From Gnetum montanum (taxonomy: Eukaryota; Streptophyta; Gnetopsida; Gnetales; Gnetaceae): a DNA stretch of 64,000 nucleotides. Below, one piece after another: positions 12,552 to 25,361 of this stretch (the stretch's first letter is position 1; each line of letters begins with the position of its first letter). The translations under genes were made by a program, and so were the position numbers. The DNA is taken from the NCBI GenBank assembly GCA_015680685.1, contig MNCI01002331.1, positions 716,223-780,222 of the forward strand, in the 5' to 3' direction. The notes beneath the pieces are model-generated. The model made no database searches. It worked only from the letters and a program-made list of their open reading frames with translations, and was not told where the DNA came from.

Positions 12552-13424
12552 AAGGGAAAACTAGCTTCAGTGGTAGAGTATTAGCTTCACTAATGAGGAA
12601 GGATGTGTTGTGTGTTAGTACAAATATCCCAAGGTATGTTGCCTAGTAATGGCACATTTACAAGAAATTGGGGCATATGCACTTAATCCTAAATTTTTTA
12701 AGAAAAAAATGCCCAAATGGTTACCTTATCCTCAAGGTAACTATACGTAGAACTTCCAACCAGCATACTATCCTAGTGGAGCTTTACCATAGCCACAATA
12801 GCAATACTACCAATAGTGGAAACAACCCTAATTATGGGCAATGACACCACCACACCAACAATATCCATATCAATATCCTAATCCTTATGGATACTATGTT
12901 CAACATCCAGTCTTGCCAACAAATGCAAGCATTCAAACTTCACAGTACTATCCACCAAAGTACCACATATTGACATCAGCAAGAATAAATCCAAACTCAT
13001 AAATGCATCCCCAAGCATTTGATTCATCAAATCCAACTCATCTCTTGCCACCAATTTCACCCCTTATCATGCAGGGGGAATTTCCATCACAACCAAAGTA
13101 AAGAAGAGCTATAAGGGCAATGAACATACAGATAGATATTCTTACTAGTAACACTAGGGAAAATCGAAGAAATTTCCTTTCTTTAGGACAAGTCTTGCAA
13201 ATTTTGGTAGAATTAGGACTCCATCAAGACTAATGTCTCCTACCACAAATTCTCTTACCATAAACAAGCTTCTATCACCATCAAACACAAACATGTAAAC
13301 TATCATGCTCATAGAAATAATCACAAACTATATAAAGATAAGACCACTCCCTAAGAAAAGAATTGATCCAAGAGTTCCTTCAATTTATCTATGATTAGTT
13401 GAAAATTTTCCATGCAAAGCTCTA

Positions 13425-13781
13425 TTAGACTCAAGTTCTAGGATAAATTTGATCTCTTAATGGAACCTACCACTCTTAAAGAAGTGCAAAATCTGGTTAA
13501 AGCTTGTAAATTATTCTATCATCATTCCTTTAGGATAAGTAGACAATGTAGTGGCCACTGTTAATGGGTGGCCTTATCTAGCAAACTTTCTTATAATCTA
13601 TGTGAAAAATGAAGACAAGAAATTTCCAATTATCATGGGGAGGACATGGCTGAGCACAATTGATGCTAAGTTAAGTATGATAGATCTATATTTTAAAATC
13701 TATAAGGAAGAAAAGCATGGAGTTGTACATACATTGCAAATTCCATGCATTACTAATGATAAAGAGGGGTGTTGTTCTTGA
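13425..13781 (+). pseudogene. Retropepsin-type protease fragment, Athila-like copy 2
   Basis: ALLDSSSRINLIS near 13418-13456 fits the retropepsin active site, normally D-S/T-G; here the Gly is Ser. An open frame from 13551 ends in FPIIMGRTWLSTIDA, which corresponds to the conserved hydrophobic-hydrophobic-GR-WL motif of Ty3-type aspartic proteases. It is followed by about 130 bases of the protease-RT linker (SIKLSKLCME near 13.91 kb), also present in copy 3. The enzyme would have cut the gag-pol polyprotein; with the Gly lost and frames broken it is inactive. Confidence 0.65.
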
Positions 13782-14215
13782 TCGACCATTTAGAATGTCA
13801 AAATAGTCATTCCACCAGTCCACAACAAACATGAAAAATAACTGTTCACACAAGAGACAGTAGGAGCCATTAAAACAAAAGACACTTGGTGGATAATAAT
13901 TGAGAGCATTAAACTATCCAAACTATGCATGGAATTATTTGATTCACTTATTAATTCTCATTCTAAGAAGATGAACCCAACTAAGAACCCAAAAATGAAA
14001 CTATTCTATCATGATCATACACCAATAAGAAAAGAAAATAAGGACTTAGATGATCAAAAATCAATTACCATCAAGATTACATGGGACAATAACCAAAAAT
14101 TTAAATCACTAAAGATGGTACGTGACCCACCTAGAATGTATGATCTAGGATATCTAGGGAGTATTTTCAAAACATTCGTCCATGAGTTCAATCGTGGAGA
14201 AGATACTTTATCTTG

Positions 14216-16430
14216 ATTTATGAATTAATAAGTTCTTTTCAATTTTTTATTTTACAAATCTTTTTACTTTCCTATTTCTTGATACAATTTTTCCCATTCT
14301 TTTATATTTTTCACATTCTTTGATACTTTCTCATTCTTTTATACTTTTCACATTCTTTGATACTTTCTCATTCTTTTGAACTCTTTCATTTCTTAAATTT
14401 TTAACATTCTTTAACATCTTTCAATTCTTTAATGGTTGTTCATTATTTGACATTTTTCATTCTTTCATCTTTTCCAATTCTTACTATCTTTTTCATACTT
14501 TGTATTCATAACTTTTGTAAATCATTTTGATTGTTAATAAAACACATTAAGAATAAGGCAAAGATGTAGTCCAATAAGGTGGATATCTTCCTATGTTATA
14601 AAGTCATAAGGGATTAATTATTTGAACAGTGAGACCATAACATTCATCCATTCATTCCATTAATAAGAGGTTCTTATCATGGTCATTATGATATTCTTCC
14701 CATCATACAATTAAGAATAAACTTGTGATCATTATGCCTGAACCAAAAAGTGAAGAACCAAGTGGGAATGTAAAGGGTGTGACATCAAGGGGATTTGTGG
14801 ACTCTCTTGGATTACTATTGTGAGTTCTATTCTGGTGCTTAGGTTGTATTATATCCTTGTGGATCTAACAAAAAATAGGAGTAAGAGTAAAATAAGTGCT
14901 ACCTTACCATGTCATTGGAAAGACATGTTACCCATGCCTAAAGGTAGTCCTCTAGTAAGACTGATAGAGATAAAAAATAAAAATAATTCATAGAATAAAT
15001 CTTTGGGGGTCCCACTAGAAAGACATGTTACCCATGCCTGAAGGTAGGTAACTTCTCATAAATCAAGAAAAAATAAAGCATGTAATGAATAAACTCCTTC
15101 TTTGAACAATACGCCAAGTGACGATACTCCTTGCAATTGTGGTAGTCTTACACTTGTAATTGCAACAAATGAGAAAATGCGATGTCACTAAAATGTGGTA
15201 TGGACTTGGTTTGAATCTTAGATAGAGAAGCTAATGATTACTTTAACCACTAATAAAACACAAGAATTCATTACACCTATGTTAAGACACTTCATTTCCT
15301 AATTTCTGCAATCCCTTCTAAGTCCATCTCATCTCACTATAAAAATGATCATAACTTATAATTTTGTGTAACATAGCATAATTTTTCTCACCTAGTGATA
15401 CTAACATGTGTGTTTTTCTAAACAAGTATGCATTATGTTCAACTCCTTAAGTGCCTAAGGACACTTCTAAGTATGGTTATACAAGGGCATTAAGGGCTAG
15501 AGCCTACTTTAGGGATGATTCACTTGTATAACTATTGTATCTTATACCTTCCAAGTGATTCCACATCCTTTTGAGCCTTCCAACACCAATAAATGTCAAT
15601 CAAAACTTTCCTTATTACTCAAACTCTCTATTCTAATAACATGAACTCATTACCCATCTCATCCATCTTATCAAATCTTCATTAACTTACATAGCTTGAG
15701 ATTCCTTCTTCATAAAATTTTTATGTTAAATTTTTGAAAAATATGCATCATTCCTAGCCTGAGACCCTTTGAACATGCTCTACATATTCCAAACATCCCA
15801 AATGGCCCATCTTTTATCTTCAAAAAGTATCAGAAAGGTGAACATTTTACCTTCGATAGCGATATCGGATCTTTGATATCAAAGCCCCTCTGATATCATA
15901 TCTCTGATCTTGAAGCTTAGAAATTCTATATATATGCAGGGACTTAGCAAATGTTTCTCATTTTCAACCTTTGCAGTAAGGAGAGTTGTTTCTATTTTTT
16001 CTTTTGAATTTTTGAGCTCTAACCTTCTAACTTCCCCATGCCATAACTTGCATAATATCACTCCAATTTTTGTGATTTTTGAATCTATCTAATTTTGAAG
16101 TGCTCATCTTACTTTGGGNAAAATCTAAGCTAATTTTTCAAGATTTCTAACACCTATAAGGTATTATAAGGGTAAGTTTAAAGGAAGATAATGAGAATTC
16201 TTAAAGAAGAATCCCTCATATTAAGGTCAAACAACTTTAATAGGACTCCTAATGAACCATACCAAATATCTTAGGCCATAGAAAAGCACTAATGGGATTA
16301 CTTTCTGAAAATCTCCTAACTTTGCAATCATAATGAACTAAGAAATAAATGTAACTAAGGGTATGAGTAAGATATAGAAGTGTTAAGAATTTATGAGAAC
16401 AATTCAGTAACTCCAAACCCTTGATTCATT
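14216..16430 (+). other. Spacer between pol remnant and third ORF, Athila-like copy 2
   Basis: This is non-coding. It opens with a pyrimidine-rich microsatellite (about 14280-14500) built on CATTCTTTGATACTTTCTCA. It shares the phrase GTAAAGGGTGTGACATCAAG near 14771 with copy 3 (near 32024). Near its right end it has several GATATC-rich words and a TATA-like CTATATATATGCAGG at about 15928, placed as in copy 3. This suggests an internal promoter or leader for the third ORF. There is one ambiguous base (N) at 16118. Confidence 0.5.
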
Positions 16431-18650
16431 GCAGATGACCCAAAAGAGAGGAGCACAAGGTAAGCTTTCACAACCATAAAGTAAGAGATCAAGAGGTCAT
16501 GGGAGAGGCCAAACGGGGGAATAAGAACCATAAGAAAAACATGGAAAGTAGGAGGCTTAATCCTTTAGTATCCATTAGGAAACCCCTACTACAAGATAAT
16601 TGGCCCAAGTAGAGGTAGAAGAACTACAAGAATAAGGACAACATATCATGCTATCAAAAGAATGCCTCCAATCCATCCAAGAGAAATGGCTCCTAAACAA
16701 AGTAATTGTGGAAATGAACTTTGGTCCATTCATGGAATTTGTTTTGAAAATAATAAGAATGCAACCCCAAACATCACCACTATGGCCCATCCTTTCAAAT
16801 AGTGGCAAATGGTATCTAGGGGAGACCTATCAATTTTAACATAATAAAGAAAAGGATGCTACAATCAACATTGAGGGAGTTTCTATTTATTATTTAGTCA
16901 AGGCAATAGCAGAAGCTCTAAATGTGCCCAATGAAGGGGCAAGACTAGAGAATCTATCCACTAGATCAAACATAGAAACTTGAAAACTATGGCTAAAAAG
17001 GGCATATCTCAAAGAATATAATGAGTACAATGAATTAACTCTAGAGAAAAGAATTCATTTCAAAATTGGCACATACCACCTATTTTCCACAAAGATACTA
17101 AATAGATTGTCCATCTATGTGGCTAGAGGGAGTGCGATTTTGATGGGAAAGTACAATGTCAATCTTGCACAAGTCTATTTTATGGATATTCAAAGGTGAT
17201 TCAAGGAAAAGAAAGTAGGGAAGCTCACACTTCCATTCACTTGCTAATCAAGAAGTTGTGCAAATGTGCTAGAATCTTAGGGTACACCAATGATGTTCTC
17301 AGGAAAGATCAAAATGCCTCATATGCTAAAATGCTCAAGATAGCATCACTAAAGAAACATCAGCTGGAGGAATAGAAAGAAGCTAGGAAAACCACACAAA
17401 CCACTGAATAACAACAACAAGTGGAACCTAGTGATCAATAGCAATAGTAGGAACAATAAGTCCCACCACTAACACTATAGGATTATAAGCCATAAATGAG
17501 CCATCTACAATAAATCACAGAGACTATTAGTTGGGGAACACATGAGGAGGCCAATCTCTATAAAGTGATTAATAATTCCATATAGCCCATAGTTTCCACA
17601 AATCCTATCAATGGATAGATATCTTTGGTATTAGGAGGAGAGGCTCAATGGTCACAATAGATTTTTGGGAATGCTACATCATTCCAAGTGGTGCTTGAAA
17701 TTAGATAAGGGGCAACAATTATGGTTATGTAGCACCAAGATGTAGTGAGAGCCATAGAAGTGATTACATATCACATTAAGAAATCCTTCAATGTATTTGT
17801 TGTGCCACTAATCGATCTAATTGGGGGCCAGAGATGCTTAGATACTAGTTGGAACCTCAATGACTCCTATAAATCATGAGGATGTGCTAGATCAACTACT
17901 GTAGACTAGGCATGTGATGATAACTCTTTTCAACATCTCAGGTGATGCCACTATAGTGTAGTCAGAACTAATCACAACCATGGGTAAGCTAGTCATGAAA
18001 GAGACTAGGGAAAAGCACAAAGAAGCTGAAATCCTTAGACTATAAAAAGATCTTATGACCTTGAGGATTGAATGCAGAGATCCAACATAATATGTCACAC
18101 CTAACTAGCTTAAATAATTTAGAATAGAGCACATCAATCACTTGCTAAAATAAAATAAGCAAATGAAAAATGAGAAGAAGAAAGTGATGTGGAATGCCTC
18201 GGTAGTAGAAGCACTAACATATGCATCTTCTAAGGCACTTACCATAGCACAAGAAGAGAATAAACAACTCACTACAAACAACTCCAGGTTAACCAACATT
18301 GAGAAGAAGAAAAATATCCTAGAAGAAAGCATCCATCAGTTGAGAAAACAATTGATGAATATTAACCAAGACATGAGCCTCTTAGCAAGAGAAAATAGAA
18401 TCCTCTCAATGGAGGAGGTACACGTGATTAGAAAAAAATTAGCCATTGAAATTAGTGCATGGTAGAATGAGGCTAAGAAGCATGAAAGGCTTAAGGAACA
18501 CTTCCATGACCAAGTGGAAATGTAGAAGAAAATCAATGAGAAGGAGATCTAAATGGCTAAGGCTTGAATCAGCTCCATATCAGCTCAAAATCTAGGCTAG
18601 TAGCCCATCTATGAGCAAGCAATTGATGGAGAAGCCATCACCACCAGCCA
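16430..18650 (+). pseudogene. Third ORF (coiled-coil protein) of Athila-like copy 2, decayed
   Basis: The frame starts near 16436 (MTQKRGAQ) and is broken by many stops and some frame changes. The N-terminal half (16.64-17.27 kb) is a globular region: a segment with WYLGETYQF near 16812, then KRIHFKIGTYHLFS near 17048 and a helix leading to KKLC-type residues near 17255. The C-terminal half (18.1-18.54 kb) is a Lys/Glu-rich coiled coil collinear with copy 1. The globular half is reminiscent of ATHILA ORF-1 or putative plant transposon protein families, but I could not confirm that. It sits between the spacer and the 3' LTR, in the same place as in copies 1 and 3. Confidence 0.6.
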
Positions 18651-18855
18651 CTACATAGGCTACATCAAACTTCATCAAGTTTTGTTTTTTATCAAATTTT
18701 TTCTTGTCATTTTTTGTGTCATTTTTTTTAAAAACCACTATGTCATTCAATGTCATGTAAATAGTGCCATGTAAATCTACCTCCCGATTTTGTAAGGAAC
18801 TCTATCCTCATTTTGTTTTAACTTGAGGATGAGTTTTTAGTAAATTGTGTGAATA

Positions 18856-19789
18856 TGATAAATCAAAATTTGGTAAACTACAATATCAAATATATGAAAT
18901 TGTAGATCTAATATCAAGTATGCAATATCGTAGCTTCGATATCATAACTCCGATATCATAGCACTAGCTACATCATTATAGATGTGATATCAAGGGATAA
19001 ATGCCATCCTATAAATATAGCACTTAGATGCACAAATTCGCAATAGATTTTAGTCCATAGTAGTATGACTCTTTCAATTTTTTTCATGATTTTATTTCTA
19101 TGTACTTAGCAGTGTATGCCTGTCGTGTGGTGTTGAGTGATTGTATGAAATCTTTATTTAAGTGAAGTGTACTTGGACACATTTCATGACCAACAATAAA
19201 GATTGAGATTACTTATCATCATTGTAGCATCCACTTAGTTTCTTAATGTTTACGTAGAATAATGTTTACCTTTTTTTTCTTAGAATACTAATTACTACTT
19301 TCCTAGTTAATGTTTACTATTACATGCACTTTACTTTCATTATCATTAAGTGGTATGGATACAACTAGTTTTGAGTGCTAAGTGTGGTTATCTAGTAACC
19401 TAGTAGTGTTATCACTTGGTATGCCCAGTAGTGGTACACTTGGTAATCCTAGTGATGGCTAAATAAGTCCAAGGCATGTAAGGTAAATCAAGACCAAATA
19501 TCCATTGCCATAGGATTGAATAGATTCATTTATTGTTTCTCCTAGAATTATAAACTATTTTCACTTTACCATACTTGCTAGGAGAAATGGTTTATCAACA
19601 TCAACATTTCATATACCTCACTATGAGCTAAACCATACATGTAGACTACACTAGCTCCACATGGAAAGACAACAGCCTTAAACCAATTACTATAATATTC
19701 ACATTACCTCATCCATGAGGCATAATCTGGTTGTACATGAACACATGTGACTTGTATGGTTGGATGTTGGATTACTCCACTACTCATCA
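18856..19789 (+). repeat. 3' LTR of Athila-like copy 2
   Basis: The LTR begins TGATAAATC, like TGATAAGTC in copy 1, and contains the same CCTATAAATATAGCAC box near 19010 and the AATAAAGA signal near 19195. It ends ACTACTCATCA. Copies 1 and 2 differ strongly in U3, where copy 2 carries several GATATC repeats. The boundaries are inferred from terminal TG/CA and alignment with the other copies. Confidence 0.7.
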
Positions 19790-20057
19790 ACCATCCTAGG
19801 CTTGTCCCAATAAAATAGGATTAGCTACATAAGTTCTTTTTTGTCATTCACCTCTATGAAGTGCTAGATCTTTGTTTACCAATAGTTTCTTCAAATCATC
19901 CTCAAAATATCATTTTTAAAAGAAGTCCATAAAGAGATTAGAATTAAGTAAAGTTATTATTCTTTGATATCAAGTATGAAAAAAATCCATACAATATAGC
20001 TAAAAATGATAAAGCTATGCAATTACATCAAACAAGATGATGAAGAATCTAGTGGTA

Positions 20058-20508
20058 ACTTGTATGTTAATTGCAAGTCTTAGATCTAGGAACTATTTCA
20101 TATACCCTGTGTTTGTACTCAAGCATGTTTGGTAGAGGTTCTTCATCTTCAAAGATGCATCCTTGCACTCTAAGTCACACTCCTAGGTTATATGCATAAT
20201 TCTAAGCTCTTCAGAATGATTGTGACTTCATTTGGATGTCCTAGGATCTTTTTGGCATGCTTCCTCATGTTTCAACTTGCAACTTGTATGTCAATTGTAA
20301 GCCTTGGATCTAGAAAGTATTTCATGTACCCTATGTTTGTAGTCTAGCATGTTTGGTAGAGGTTCTTTGTCTTCTAAGATGCATCCTTTCCTCCTAGGTC
20401 ACACTCCTAGATTATATGTATAATTCTAAGCTCTTTAGGATGATTATAGCTTCATTTGGATGTCTTAGAATCCTTTTGACATGCTTCCTCACGTTCCAAC
20501 TTGCACCT
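20058..20508 (+). repeat. 224-bp tandem duplication
   Basis: Two adjacent copies start ACTTGTATGTTAATTGCAAG (20058) and ACTTGTATGTCAATTGTAAG (20282) and remain aligned to about 20508, for example CATGTTTGGTAGAGGTTCTT in both. They differ at roughly one base in ten. No coding potential. Confidence 0.8.
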
Positions 20509-20509
20509 A

Positions 20510-21640
20510 GAATTCAAGTTGTAAAGTATGATTTGGGAAAAGGTTGGGGAGAGGTGCTAGGTTTCTTTAACTACCCTATGTTCATGCACATCCTACATTA
20601 ATGTAGGAGCACTAACGCACCCCCTTGCTAAGACTAGTTCATGTAACTTTATCTTCTATGTGATTGGGATTAGTTTGGATTGCATTGACAAGACCTATTA
20701 ACGCTTAGGCACTAACAAACCTCCTCTGTTCCCACACAAAAGCTATAAATACATTAGATGATCTCCGATACAATATACAATATCATTCATAACTTATGCA
20801 TTCATTTAGTCTTTTAGCATCCAATTTGTGTGAAGACCTCTTTTACCCTTGGGTAAGTTCCTTGTTGTATGTGCATTTTAAGTCATCGCTTTTACAAGTC
20901 TAACTAAACTCTATTAGAGTGCTACCTTACTTACATAGTCCATAATCATTTGTTTGATGTAGAGGCTAATGTTTGCATAATGAATAAACCTCATAGTTTT
21001 TCCTTATTACATTGTTGATGCCTTAAACATTAAAATACTAAAAATATTTATTTATTTATTATTTTTTAAGTTGTGACAATTCATGCTTATCTAAGATAAT
21101 TACAACTATATAACATGGTGTTCAACCATCAAGGTTATAACTAAGAGTCATTTATTGCTCTCTGTGTATGATGTTACACCTATTCTATAAGGTATTGTAG
21201 TACAAGAATTATTCCTATTCCCACAAGGGATTGTGATGTAAGAGTGTTTATTATTATTTTTTTCTTATACTTATAAAATCCATAAAAATTATAAAACTTA
21301 AAAGTATAAATATTTTTTCTATCTATCACTATGGCAACACAAGTTTCCATTTGTATTAAATGTATTATAGTCTCTTTTATATTTCTTGAACACACTGATA
21401 TATACTAGTATTCTTGGTAATCCACTTCACATCATCTTCAATCAAATTATTGTGATTTGTATGATAAATCCCATTGGTCCAAAATTAGCATGACCCCTAT
21501 TACAAAATAAATAAAATCCATAAAATATAGTTAAAAATAAAATAAATTCTTAGCTTAACATTAAATTCCATGAAGATCCAATTTGTGGAAGCATAGGAAT
21601 TTCCTACTCAAAATGTTAGACACATCTTCAATCAAAAACA
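20510..21640. other. Intergenic sequence, possibly part of an unrelated LTR
   Basis: A TATA-like AGCTATAAATACATTAG near 20742 lies within a region of higher CpG and ACGCACCCCC-type words, which could be an LTR remnant. No partner LTR or coding region is visible. The rest is AT-rich. Confidence 0.3.
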
Positions 21641-22813
21641 TGTTGACATTTTGGTATGTCAAAACCTTAAGACAAATGAAGAACATGGAATGTTATTGAA
21701 TGTGATTCTTTTACAGGTCATGAAGGAGAGCTCAAAGAATGACATCTATAAAGGGATCTCCAAGTGGAGACTACAAGGACTCAAGGGATCATGGATGAGT
21801 ACGAAGATGTCTAAGTGAAGACTACAAGGACTCAAAGCAGCATGGACAAGTAAGAAGACTATAAGCTAAAAGAAGATGCTCTAGTGATCAAGAGGAAGCT
21901 AAATCAGTAAGGGGAAGCCTAAGGAACCAAATTTCAAAAGCTAAGAAGATGTCTCCATGAAGTAGAAGACACTCGGACCCAGGTGGAATACAAGCAAAGA
22001 AGACGTCTCCAAAAAATAGGAGGCATTTCCTTTTAAAAGAAGACATCTCTATGGAGATCTCTCCACAAAAATGTCCCAATTTTAGAAGAGATGTCTTTCT
22101 AGAATTGAAGTCAATTTTAAAGAGAGATCCCAATCTCAAAGGGGACATCTACACTAGCTGTTAGATAGCCACTGTATGAATTCCAAGGTGATTTTGGAAA
22201 CTCCAAGGCTATAAGAAGACTTCATTCTCTTAGGTATTGGGCAAGTGTTGTGCATGAATTATCACTATCAAAGTAATTATTATATATTGTACTTGTGTAC
22301 TTCATTTTTAAAATCATTTGCTTGATTGATTGTAATTGTGCTTCAAAGTACAAGAACCTATAATTTAAGTTACATTCTTTTCTTATGATTTTGTTTCTCT
22401 CTTGTAGCCATAATAGGATTGATGTGCTTCTTGTGATAAGGCATCATAATTGAGCTTATTAGGATCCTACAATATTAAGTGTTTGTGTAGCATCAAAATA
22501 CTTTGGAGTGGAGCTCAATTTGTAAAGGTTGTGGAATCCTTGAAACCACATTCTAAGCTTGTTGGGACCTTATGAGGTTGAGTGGTTTCATAGTGACAAA
22601 GCACTCTAGAGTAGAGCTTAGAGCTTGTACTAGGTGTGGTGCCCTTCAAACCACATTTTTGAGAAACAAAGTTTAGAGGTGTGTAAGAATTCTACCCTCC
22701 AAATGTGGATGTGCACAAGTTGGAAAACCATGTAAAAATTGAGTGTAGTTTTATGGCTATTTATTTTTATTTTTGGCAAATTACTCATCCTCCCTCTAAG
22801 TTCTTGATCCTCA
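21641..22813 (+). repeat. 5' LTR of the copia-type element
   Basis: Begins TGTTGACATTTTGG and ends CTTGATCCTCA. It is collinear with 37304-38454 throughout, for example CTCAAGTGGTATCG after this copy and CTCGATCCTCA at the end of the other. U3 is rich in GACATCT/GATGTCT words. No coding potential. Confidence 0.8.
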
Positions 22814-22815
22814 AG

Positions 22816-22828
22816 TGGTATCGAAGCC
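22816..22828 (+). promoter_or_regulatory. Primer-binding site, initiator tRNA-Met type
   Basis: TGGTATCGAAGCC lies two bases after the LTR end. It matches the usual plant copia site TGGTATCAGAGCC except for a GA/AG difference in the middle. Confidence 0.7.
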
Positions 22829-22897
22829 TAGTACTCTTTCTATCTATGTCAAATTTAAGAGTGAACTATGAAGGAAACATCTTAAAAAAAGCCACCA

Positions 22898-24720
22898 ATG
22901 TTCGATGGGTTTGACTTTTCCTACTAGAATGTAAGGATTCAAGGATTCTTCGATTCTATGGAGTTTAAAGTATGAGAGTCCATCCTCTAAGGCTATACAC
23001 TATCCATCAACAGTACAACAAAGGCCATCATGCCCCAAAGCAAGAGGATGCAAGAAGAAAGAGATAAGTTTATGCATGACTCAAAAGCTAAAAATTATTT
23101 ATATTGTCCTTTGAATAAATATTAATTTAATAAAGTGATTGGATGTAAAACAACCAAAGAAATTTGGAAAAATTTATAGGCTATTTACGAGGGAACATCA
23201 ATAGTTAATTAATCTAAACTTTTGGTCCTACAAAGTGAGTATTACAAACTCAAAATGAGAGAGGGAGAAAAGATCAAAGACTACTTCTCTAGGGCTAATG
23301 ATTTAGTTGTAGCTATAAGGGGTACTGACAAGGATTTACCTAAAAGTGATGTCATAATAAAAATTATTAGAACGCTCCAACCAAAATTCATACCTAAGGT
23401 CATTGCCAAGGACAAAATTAGAGATTTTTCAGTTCTAAAATTAGAAGAGATTCAAAGTGCTCTTGTTGCTTGTGAAATAAACCTCATAAGAGAAGGGGCT
23501 ATAAAAGAAAAATCCATTTCTCTAAGATCTAATTCCAAAGAAAATGAACATGTTGAGTAAGACAAGGGCAGTGAAGAAGAAATAGCTCTTCTCTCAAGAA
23601 GGCTGCAAAGGCTTATGGAAAAAAGGAGTAAGATCTCTAATCAATAAAGACCTAATCAATTCATAAGTAAGGAAAGAGGTGAAAATTTTTCCAATTCTAA
23701 TTTGGATTCTTCTTCAATAGAATATTTGATTTGTGGTGTAAGAGGCAATGTGACTTCCGAATGTCCTAGTAATGATAGGTTGCAATGGAGGGATAGAAAT
23801 GAGATGGATGCAAAGAAGACTAGCTTCTATACAAACTAGGATGATGGTGAGCAAAGTGAAGAAGAGGTGGATGAGGCCATAAAATATTTTCATCTTAGTT
23901 ACATGGCTCTCACAAATGATGAGGTTAGTCTCTCATATGATGAATTTGAAAATGAAGAGAAAAGGTATGAACTTCTTGTAATGAACGCTTATCTTTTCAA
24001 AATCTGTAAACAAAGTTGAGAAAATAACTAAAAATTAAAGATCAAGACATTTACTCATTAAATTCAAATATTCTAGACATCACAAAAGAAATCTCATACC
24101 TTAGGGTTGAGAATAAAGAACTAACCAAGTCTTGTGCGTAGATGAAGGAAGAGCTTATAGATGTAAAACTTGTGAATGAGAGGCTGGTTAAAAGGAAAAC
24201 ATTCCTTAAGATGGTATTAAGACAAGGAATAATTCCATGTAATTATAGTGGGTTGGGATGCTATAAAAAATACAAATCATCTACACCAACCCCATCTCAA
24301 CCAAAGGCTACTTCAAAGAATGAAGAATCAATAGGCACTACATCTCTACCAAGAGTAGCTTCAAGGTATGATCAGTTCAACTACTATAGGAAGGTGAGAT
24401 GTTATTATTATGATAAATTTGAACATAAGCAATGGGAGTGTAATTTAAAGTATTATCATATGAATACATAGTTGTATCATAAGACTCCTTGGTCTTATCA
24501 AAATGCACCAAGAAAGGAAATCTTGCAACATAAAAGGGAATGGAAGACTACTCAAAAGGACAAGGAAGTTTGAAAAGAATGGAGAATTAAAAGGAAGGAA
24601 CAAGAGAATGAGAGGACTCTATCCAAAAATTTTGTGAAAGGGAACCAAGCCTTGGAGATTAAAGAAGTTTTTGTGAGAAGAGAAACCTCAAAAGAGGAAT
24701 CTCATGCTCAAGCTTGCTAA
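22898..24720 (+). pseudogene. copia gag (UBN2-type), decayed
   Basis: The frame begins MFDGFDFSY at 22898, the usual N-terminal capsid signature of copia gag. It continues through TTKEIWKNL near 23152 and a long open part at 23222-23560 with LKMREGEKIKDYFSRANDLV and GTDKDLPKSDVIIKI, typical of the UBN2/gag-polypeptide family. A zinc-knuckle remnant (ICGVRGNVTSECP) occurs near 23730, with the first Cys pair damaged, followed by a Lys/Glu-rich tail to about 24720. Stops are mostly TAA/TAG from Gln codons. No protease, integrase or RT of copia type follows; the sequence changes to non-coding and then to the Athila-like element. Confidence 0.7.
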
Positions 24721-25110
24721 GCATCCTCATTCTCTTTAGCAAGAAAGATAAGTCTTTGATTCATTTTGTATATATTTTAAGACTATAATCCTTGGCAACC
24801 ATTCCTAAACCCCATCCTATCAAGCCTCTTTTAGAGGAGATGTCATCCTGAAAACATCTTCTGGGAAATGTCTACTTCAAAAAGGAGACATCTACTCCTA
24901 AACTAAGATGTCTTCCTATCTTTTTTCTCAATGCAGTAGAGACAGCTACTTTCAAAAGGATACTTCTACTTATAGTAATAGGCATGGAAGAGACATCCAT
25001 CTTCTAAAGGAGACATCTTCTTTCTCGTTAAAAATCCTCATTTGACACAGTTATAAAAATTCAAACCCTCATTTTTATTCATTTTCATCGAAGAAGGCCA
25101 CAAGGAGATG
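24720..25110 (+). other. copia internal non-coding sequence with GACATCT repeats
   Basis: This holds at least seven GACATCT/GATGTC-type words resembling those in the U3 of the flanking copia LTRs. No reading frame. Confidence 0.5.
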
Positions 25111-25227
25111 TCCAAGGAACCACCAGTGATAGTAATTTGAGTAGCTATGACCCACAAGAATGCTTGTGATTCATATGGTTGGGTGAAAAGGTACCTCACC
25201 ACTCATCATTAGCATCATTGTTGGGGA
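25110..25227 (+). promoter_or_regulatory. 5' LTR remnant and Athila/Tat-type primer-binding site
   Basis: The last part of an LTR (CTTGTGATTCATATGGTTGG ... ACTCATCA) matches the ends of the LTRs at 3.04 and 19.79 kb. Immediately after, TAGCATCATTGTTGGGGA (25210-25227) differs from the classical Athila/Tat site TGGCGCCGTTGCCGGGGA only by C-to-T or G-to-A changes. This anchors the LTR family to the gag-pol that follows. Confidence 0.7.
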
Positions 25228-25361
25228 CTTTGTTTGTGGAATGTGCACTATTTAGGTTTAAGTGGATATCACTAATATCATTGTATGAACCTAAGGACAA
25301 TAACATTCCCACTATACATAAAATATAAAATCACACTAATAATTTCATTTTGTTTTACAAA

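Larger units (their letters stand above)
10880..19789 (+). mobile_element. Athila-like Ty3/gypsy element, copy 2 (internally deleted)
   Basis: Order in this copy: gag (about 11.0-12.55 kb), protease (13.43-13.78 kb), a scrap of the protease-RT linker (13.8-14.1 kb), spacer (14.2-16.4 kb), third ORF (16.43-18.65 kb) and 3' LTR (18.86-19.79 kb). RT, RNase H and integrase are missing. The sequence passes from the linker straight into post-integrase sequence near 14.1 kb, which indicates one internal deletion of about 3 kb relative to copy 3. No 5' LTR was found upstream of gag, so the left end is truncated. Confidence 0.7.
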
